Part shown: positions 57,741-64,000 of the stretch, piece by piece
Numbering within the stretch: the first letter of the stretch is position 1
How the letters are laid out: every line of letters starts with the position of its first letter
Assembly: GCF_963675165.1 (NCBI RefSeq)
Contig: NC_087383.1
Coordinates: 868,001-932,000, forward strand
Reading direction: 5' to 3'
Length of the DNA stretch: 64,000 nt
Source: Halichondria panicea
Taxonomy: Eukaryota > Porifera > Demospongiae > Suberitida > Halichondriidae
Position numbers and translations under genes: made by a program
The notes under the pieces: model-generated
What the model saw: the letters and a program-made list of their open reading frames with translations, nothing else
Database searches by the model: none
What the model was told of the DNA's origin: nothing

Positions 57741-60700
57741 CTAGTCAGAATCAGTAGATCCACTATCAGGGTTCATTCTAGTTCTGTAACAGTCCGTCAG
57801 GGTGGAGAGGTCAGAGGTCAACTCAAGGCGACTGTCCTCGTCCAGACAGGTGGTAGAGTAGGCGGAGTAGCGTGTTACATTGGTGGAGCAGAGTTCAGAG
57901 GTTAAAGTGGAGAGCAACTGATGGAGGTTCGGGTCAGATTGGAGAGATGCACATACCGGAGCTGTGGGGGCAAACAAATATTTTATTATTAATAGTTATA
58001 TATATATCTCTGCACACCTTGTTGATTCTTGTGGTACTCTTCAGATAGTATACGTGGATACGGTGGTTTGATTAGCAGGGGTCTCCCCACAATGCATAGC
58101 TGTGTGCTCACGTCAGAGGGGAGGTACTGTGAGAGGTGGTGTGCCAGAGTGTGGGAGGCATGGCGATGGGTGTCAAGGTAACGAGGGTCCTCTTTCGGAC
58201 TGGGGTGGGTGGAAAATTGTTTGTCATAAAAATCTGTTAAATAACAGCGAATCATTTCCGTGGGGTATAAAATTTGTTATTTTACAGTAATAAAAAAAAT
58301 GTAAAAAAAAAAAAGCAATGAACTCACCACAATTGGTAGTTTGAGGGTATTCCCCTCAGAGCAATTGCTTGCGACCAAACTCTGTTGTCGACTTGATTAC
58401 AGAATGGTGTGAGTGGGTGGAGCCTAGCATGTAAAGGGGTGTGGTCTAGCTCTGTAAGGACAGCTGTCCCGGACGGCAGGGAGAGTGGGAGAGAGAGGGA
58501 CATAGAACACACCTGTACATAGGGACCAGACGTTTGCAACTCAAGTTATGGAATCAAAGATAGCTCCGTAAACAGGCCTGATTTACAAAAAACACACACT
58601 TGTTCAGAAAATGGACAATTTGGGCCCAAAATAAATCAATGATCTACCCACTGCATCATAGACACATTTCAAGGATTATAGACTTACTTTTCTGCCACGT
58701 TGTGCTAGTGCAGCGGATAGCGATGATAGGGAGGTGGGGCTTTGCTCTGTACGATAGAGGAGGGAGAGTGTGTCCAGACCAGTGCCAAACAGACAGGAGC
58801 TGTGGTAAGCTAGTGACGGCTACATGGAGGAGGGAGGGTTACAAGATCACAATCACATCTATCTTCATGTAGATCTACACAACCTTTCATCTCCCTTGAA
58901 ATGCAAACTTGTAATAATAATTAGAGAAACTAGTCTACACACTTGAGGTCAATTAGCGTAGCATTTTGCTTTTAAATGTTATTTTAAGTGAGGTGAAAAG
59001 GGCTGTACCTCATATCTTAGCTGAGGCATTCGTCTACAGAGGGTCCCACTGCTTTGGGGGGTCCTCAAGCTGTTCTCCAGCTGTGAGAGGGGGCACACCA
59101 GAGAGGAGTGCTCACACAGGGCACTCAGACTTAGACAGTGATTGAGTAGCAATGGACGAAACTTGGGCAGCTGTGTGTGTGTATGGGGGGGGGCGGTGGT
59201 AAAGGTCAGACAATTAATACAATACATGTATGTGTGTGTGTGAAACAAGTTAGACAATGTATGTATGCATGTGTGGGCGGGCACAGAAAAGTGAAGACAA
59301 AATTCGAATTTGTAGCTCTGTAGCTCACTTTGTCCAGTGGCTGTGTGAGTGGAGACGCTAGGAGAGTAAAGAGACCCTTACTAGAGTACTCATCCGCTAT
59401 CTCCATGGCGATGCCACTAGCCACACCCCCAAATCCTCCGTCCCAGTCCACCAGGAGTTGGAAGCCCTGCAAGTGATCACACTCCTCGGAGAAGAAGTGA
59501 AGCTTGTCCTCAAATGAATCACGGAACTGGAGGGAAAATACAAAATGCATTCAATCGGACGTTCGCAACGCAAGTTATGGCCTCTCAAAGTTAGCTTCGT
59601 AAACAGGCTTGATTTAGAAAAAACATCTTATAGCCCACACTTTATTTTTTAAGGCCATAATGAATCCAAAGGCTATATAATCCTGTCGAGACACTTAGTA
59701 TCAAAAGCTTGCTTTCTTGACTGAAAATGGGATCCTTTAAGTTCATTATTCCTTCAAGCTCGTAATAGTAGCTATGAGTTACCACAAGCAGTTTATTGGC
59801 CCTTGTAGCAGATAGTGATCTCAAGCCATGCCATATACTGGCACTGCAATTCCTTTGATCTCGAAGGTCAAACGGCAACTTTAATCACCAGCTAATATCT
59901 GCTGAACTCACTGTTTTGTCCTCCCAGACATTGAGACCAGCTGGGTAGGTGTCAAACCCACCCTCAGATCTACAGGCAATGAACACATACGCGAGTCATG
60001 CTGTTGTACAAACAAAGTCTCTATAGCACGTGTTTCCTGTGTCAGCAGGTCACTCTCTATAACAATACAGCCTGGTTAAGGGGCGCCCCAAATTCTCAGC
60101 AAAATTAAACTAAGCCACTTCTATTACAGCCACTGTTATTCTGCCCAAGGGTATAACTGTAAATTAAAGGAGAGGTTTTACTCGGAAATTATCTACTGAC
60201 ACGTGACATAGCTACAGCTGTCATGTGACAATACTATTGGTTTGCTTACTCCGGGTGAGAGTGTCCTGGCACCATGAGGAGGGAGTTGGGATGTAGGTGG
60301 AGTCTCAGGAAATCTGACCACACCTCCACATTGGAGCTCAAGTCGTACTGTCCGTCGTCCACTTCCTGTCAGGAGAAAAAAAAAGGGGAGGGATTAACAA
60401 TGTTGAACAAGTATTATACTTCATACATGCATGGCTACTAGAAAAAAGTGAATATTCTTCCTACCACAAACACACTTACTTTTGTAGCTAATTACATGCA
60501 ATGTATAAATGCAAAAATCCGGATTAATTAGCATCATTCAAGGGCGTATAAAAAGAGAGAGGGCATGCAACTGACTATCAACACTATGTGCGAGCAAAAA
60601 CCACCGCCACAAACCCAATATACCGATATACTAAGCACTGTACACTTTACCACCGCCCACTTTATCGCAAGCTGTTGCATGCCCTCTCTCTTTTTATACG

Positions 60701-61556
60701 CCCTTGGTACTATGTATTTAGTACTGCATGTGTTATGGAGACACCTTGATGGCTCTTTGTCCAGCCTCCACCTCCTCCAAGTGAGAGAGGAACTCATTCT
60801 TCACAGCACCCTCCCTCACCTCCTTGACCACACCCCCTGACCTGTGACACGATAATATGTTAAAATTAATAGAAAATGTGTACTTAATTACAAACACAAG
60901 TATGATCATACGCTAAATTGCACAACAATGAGGATGTTATTAGATGTGTGAGTATGAGGGTTGTGTTGGTGAATCAAGCAGGATGTCAAAAGCTTCTAGC
61001 TGTCATTTGATAAGGCATTGAAACGTTCTATATAGGTGACAGGTGAACACATTCAAATAGAAGCCTGGAAGAGTCAACCCTTGAATCCTTTCATCAGATT
61101 CGGCCACAAAATGGCATCACTACCGTAACTGCTGGCTAGTAAAGGAATTCACTCACCACTGGCTGTTGCCTTGACTACCAGCTGCCGGCTGATAGAGCAT
61201 CCCCTCCTCCCTCAGAGTGCTCAGACTCCCTGGGAGGTCCAGTGCAATCAGACGAGGAGTGTATGTGTGCTCTCCCTGGGGGGTAGGAGATACGATAATA
61301 AGTTGTTTAGAGGGTTATTCTTGTGAACCCACTACTTACTCTTAGTGTACGACCCTCTCTGAAGGTGACATCTGTAATAATCTCACGAGGTTCTTGTGAT
61401 GCAAGATCGTACTCAAAAGAGGACTCCTAAAAGAATTAAAATAATATCATATCAGTGCAGGAGGTTGCACTCCACTGTTCCCACCTGCAGGTTCCACAGG
61501 TGTGTGCCAATGAAGTTGGAATAGTGTCCACACTGAATGGTGATCACTTCAGACAT
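57741..61556 (-). CDS. MSTO1: Misato (mitochondrial distribution and morphology regulator)
   Basis: Twelve exons (61485-61556, 61340-61426, 61157-61275, 60745-60841, 60250-60365, 59912-59969, 59329-59526, 59009-59170, 58688-58819, 58328-58512, 58018-58199, 57741-57961) give 542 residues (human 570). Misato is a tubulin/FtsZ-like protein acting at the outer mitochondrial membrane in fusion and network shape. The N-terminus [20 protein letters not shown] is the Misato segment, followed by [49 protein letters not shown] (the tubulin-like glycine loop) and [10 protein letters not shown]. The acceptor of exon 4 is set at 60841 because only that choice keeps phase. Introns hold a CCAAGGGCGTATA element and CAAGTTATGG-family repeats. 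Divergent from secreted gene B. Confidence 0.95.
58535..58680. repeat. CAAGTTATGG dispersed repeat (MSTO1 intron 9)
   Basis: GACGTTTGCAACTCAAGTTATGG (two words of the family) and AACAGGCCTGATTTACAAAA relate this to 30225-30540 and 59560-59640. Non-coding. Confidence 0.55.
60539..60706. mobile_element. CAAGGGCGTATA element, short form (MSTO1 intron 4)
   Basis: 168 bp, ends CAAGGGCGTATAAAAAGAGA and TCTCTTTTTATACGCCCTTG with GGGCATGCAAC just inside. Short relative of the 597-bp element at 10234. No clear target duplication. Confidence 0.8.
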
Positions 61557-61859
61557 TTTTGGGGGGTTTGAGGCGGCTATTAATCAAAGCATGATTCCAA
61601 GCGGCCTGTAATCGAGGCTATCTGCGCCTGCAAACATTAATTTTGCTTCCCTACTAGCCTCGATTCTAGGCCGACTTGAATCGAGGCTACTTCACTACAT
61701 GTTATTCTACACAATTTTGTACCTGCAGGGATAAAGTTTAATTGCTTGTTCCTGTCAAGTGAGAAGCCCCTGTGTGACTTAGTATCAATAGTGGTGGATA
61801 GTATATAAAGGTGCCCTAAAATGTTACGTTCACTCAATTTCATTAAGATCAGAAAAGCC
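61557..61859. promoter_or_regulatory. Divergent promoter, MSTO1 / secreted gene B
   Basis: 303 bp. TATAAAG at 61804-61810 within the same conserved block as 56095-56160. The MSTO1 side has CCTCGATTCTAGGC / GCGGCCTGTAATCGAGGC words forming a weak inverted pair (61600-61690). Confidence 0.65.
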
Positions 61860-62817
61860 ATGGAAGTAGTGACTCTGCTGTTTCTGCTCGGTACTGCAGG
61901 ATATGTCCATGCAGACTGCTATCCCAGTGATACTGCCTACACTGCAATCATTCAAAATGTATACCATGGAGTTACATCGAACAACTTCCGGCTGACTGGA
62001 AGTGATCAACTCCCAGGATTTATAACCAGAAAACAGCTGTGTGACAGGCTCACATCTCATCACAATAATGGAAAAAAACACTGGAATGGCAAAAACAAAC
62101 CAAGACTTTCTTGGAAATGGCTACATTTCGTCCTCTCAATGTCAAGATGCTCTCACCTACACTCAAGGCTACAACAGCATCACTGGCTGGCAGCGATGGG
62201 ATGGTTACCATAGCGGCAAGTGGTATAATACAGTCAATGGAGGTGATAATGATGGTGCCCAATGGAATGCTCCATATTCAACATCGGATGCAAAGCATAC
62301 GTATGCTGTACAATCAGTGCGATTCGATTCTGATTGGCGCAAAAATAAGTGCCACACCAAATATTCTGGAGTCACCTGTCGCTATGGATGGAATCAATCT
62401 GGAACTGGGGTAAGTTAATTCTGATACAGCCAGCTAGCTGCATGATAATAAGTAATTAACGTGGTGAAATCAGAAATCCACGTCATCCATGTCTTGGATG
62501 CATTTGAAACATGCATGATTTTTTTTTCATTCATGTAAGCAAGAAAAACACAACAACAGATGATACATTTTCTTTCTATGCAGGTGCAGTATGTGTGGGG
62601 ATGGGACCCAAAAGATGATGATTGCAACAAGAATGGAGTCACACCGGGACATAGAGGTGCAGTTGTGGGTTTCACTTTCACTGTTGGACAGAGCCATTGC
62701 ATTGTGTGGGTGACCAAAGAGGAGGCCTTCCTGGAGTGTGTCAAGAATGGCCGCAGGACCAGCACCACCAGCGGTGCTCTAGACTCAGAGGGATATGGTC
62801 AGTGGACCATTCAGTAG
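61860..62817 (+). pseudogene. Secreted cysteine-rich protein B, sister of A, frame interrupted
   Basis: Two exons (61860-62409, 62584-62817), same splice positions and signal peptide as gene A. Exon 1 is 550 bases against 549 in A: an A run near 62072 is longer, so the frame from the ATG leaves the family sequence after about 70 residues. The remainder, in the next frame, is well preserved, ending EGYGQWTIQ and stop. Either a recent pseudogene or a homopolymer error in the assembly. Relative to A, exon 2 has a six-residue insertion (NGVTPGH region), and amino-acid changes cluster around residues 40-60. Confidence 0.7.
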
Positions 62818-64000
62818 AAAACTGACGTATAACATTGATGCAGATAGTTTAATAGTTAGTTGTCATGCCAAAATTACTGGTTTTGACTACGGAACTCTTA
62901 GTTATAGCATTTTTTCTTAAAATAATAATTCTTAATTGATATTTAAACAATCATATTTGAAATAATCATCATATTCTGTAAGTGTTTGTTTGCCTCAGAA
63001 TGTGCTACCCCAATAGACACAAAGGGCCATGTAATCATCACAGGAAATAGGAGGTGAATTGGTACAGTATCACCTGGTTTTGAGGTTTGAGGCACACATC
63101 CCGATAATTGCAAAGAAAACAGATAGTATTATCATGAATTTCAGTGAACATTATTAAGGTCAACCTCAACACTTTTTAACACCAGCGGCAGATCTAAGGG
63201 GGTCTAGTGGCAAGGACTTGCATTTCACCTAAAAAAAAGGTTGTAACCTTTTCAAAACAGTCAGCATGCGCATCAGGACATTAAAAAAAATCAGCACCTT
63301 TACGGACAGCCAGCATGATCTCCAATTAAAAAAACCGCAATGGGTTTGTAAAATTTATTATTTGACTTTACAGCAGTATATGCATGTATCATACAGAATA
63401 CATGTATTGGTCAGAATTACATGCAGTGTTCAGGCGAGACTACCCGCTGTTTAAGCATATCAATAATTATTAGCGGTGGAAAAGAACCTTCAATGTTTAC
63501 TGCTGATAGCTATAGACTATAAACGACCAATTCTGAAGCAGGTTCGGGGCAAACAGCCTGTAAATCAATATGTTGATAGAACGGGCTGAATCAGGACTGT
63601 CACTACCGTGAAAATCCTGCTGTCTACAGTACATAACCCATGGATTTTTTGGCTGTTACGGTATACGATATTTGTAATTATTCACATGAAACAGTTTTCT
63701 AACTTGTGCAGTTTTAAAAAATCAATATGGCTCTGGGGATGTAACCGCTATATACGCGCGCTATGTGAGGTCATTCCAGAATAAATACCCAGGAGTGCAT
63801 GAATTCACTCCTGTATATACCAATCAGATTGCAGTATTTGTGACATGGAGTACAAAAAGAGTTTTGACACTACCCGTTGGGGTCAAAATTTGTCCCTGGA
63901 CCAGCCATGCGTGGGCTTTATCCATGCATGGTCTGTCCAAATTGACAAACATTTTTATCTCTCAAATATGAACTAGATTATAATTAGACTTTACATTCAA
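62818..64000. other. Spacer at the right edge, no gene seen
   Basis: AT-rich sequence without a supported frame. CCAATCAGATTGCAGTATTTGTGAC at 63821-63845 (in two words) matches 7425 and 8807, marking another dispersed repeat. An alternating CGCTATATACGCGCGC word is at 63747. Confidence 0.5.

Noticed and set aside
61818-61859. Upstream in-frame ATG at 61821 as the start of secreted gene B
   Set aside because: The sister gene A has a stop between the equivalent ATG and the signal peptide, and starting at MEVVTLL gives a standard signal peptide.

Overview
The window reads as nuclear DNA of an early-branching animal, most likely a demosponge. This is an inference: the right-hand 42 kb holds animal housekeeping genes (GFM2, ELP1, a C9orf85 homologue, NSA2, MSTO1, a SERF exon, an alpha-galactosidase) with many short GT-AG introns, TATA- and TAGC-rich spacers and dense short inverted-repeat elements. 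I reconstructed exons by hand by matching reading phase across GT-AG borders. All host gene models given as intact keep phase from ATG to stop. No LTR, Polinton or other virus-like element was recognised.

Region 1 (1-22,000) is a recent tandem array of single-exon, type II membrane glycosyltransferase genes of the DXD sugar-transferase (GT32-like) kind. Three copies are open (1863-2909, 11263-12438, 19391-20455) and two are disrupted (3540-4584, 16261-17322). One survives only as its last codons, split by a 1-kb palindrome (13014-14092), and one only as promoter plus ATG fused to downstream flank (6736-6790). The spacers are duplicated in blocks and filled with hairpin and terminal-inverted-repeat elements. 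Several of these can be dated against empty sites in sister units.

Region 2 (22,080-36,546) holds three minus-strand genes in a row: GFM2 (14 exons, mitochondrial ribosome recycling), ELP1 (21 exons, Elongator scaffold) and a C9orf85-type zinc-ribbon gene. The array abuts the last GFM2 exon, and a piece of that exon is copied inside the array border.

Region 3 (36,547-54,624) is a run of head-to-head pairs separated by 200-280 bp: C9orf85-like/alpha-galactosidase, an unknown membrane coiled-coil gene/a TRF-like telobox gene, and a PH-domain adaptor/NSA2. The promoter of the second pair carries perfect CRE and NRF-1 palindromes. Several introns in this region have a CA or CT microsatellite directly against the 3' splice site.

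Region 4 (54,700-62,820) is a duplicated head-to-head unit of MSTO1 and an unrecognised secreted-protein gene. In the left unit MSTO1 is reduced to scraps and the secreted gene is intact. In the right unit MSTO1 is intact and the secreted gene has an interrupted frame. From 62,818 to the end I see no gene.
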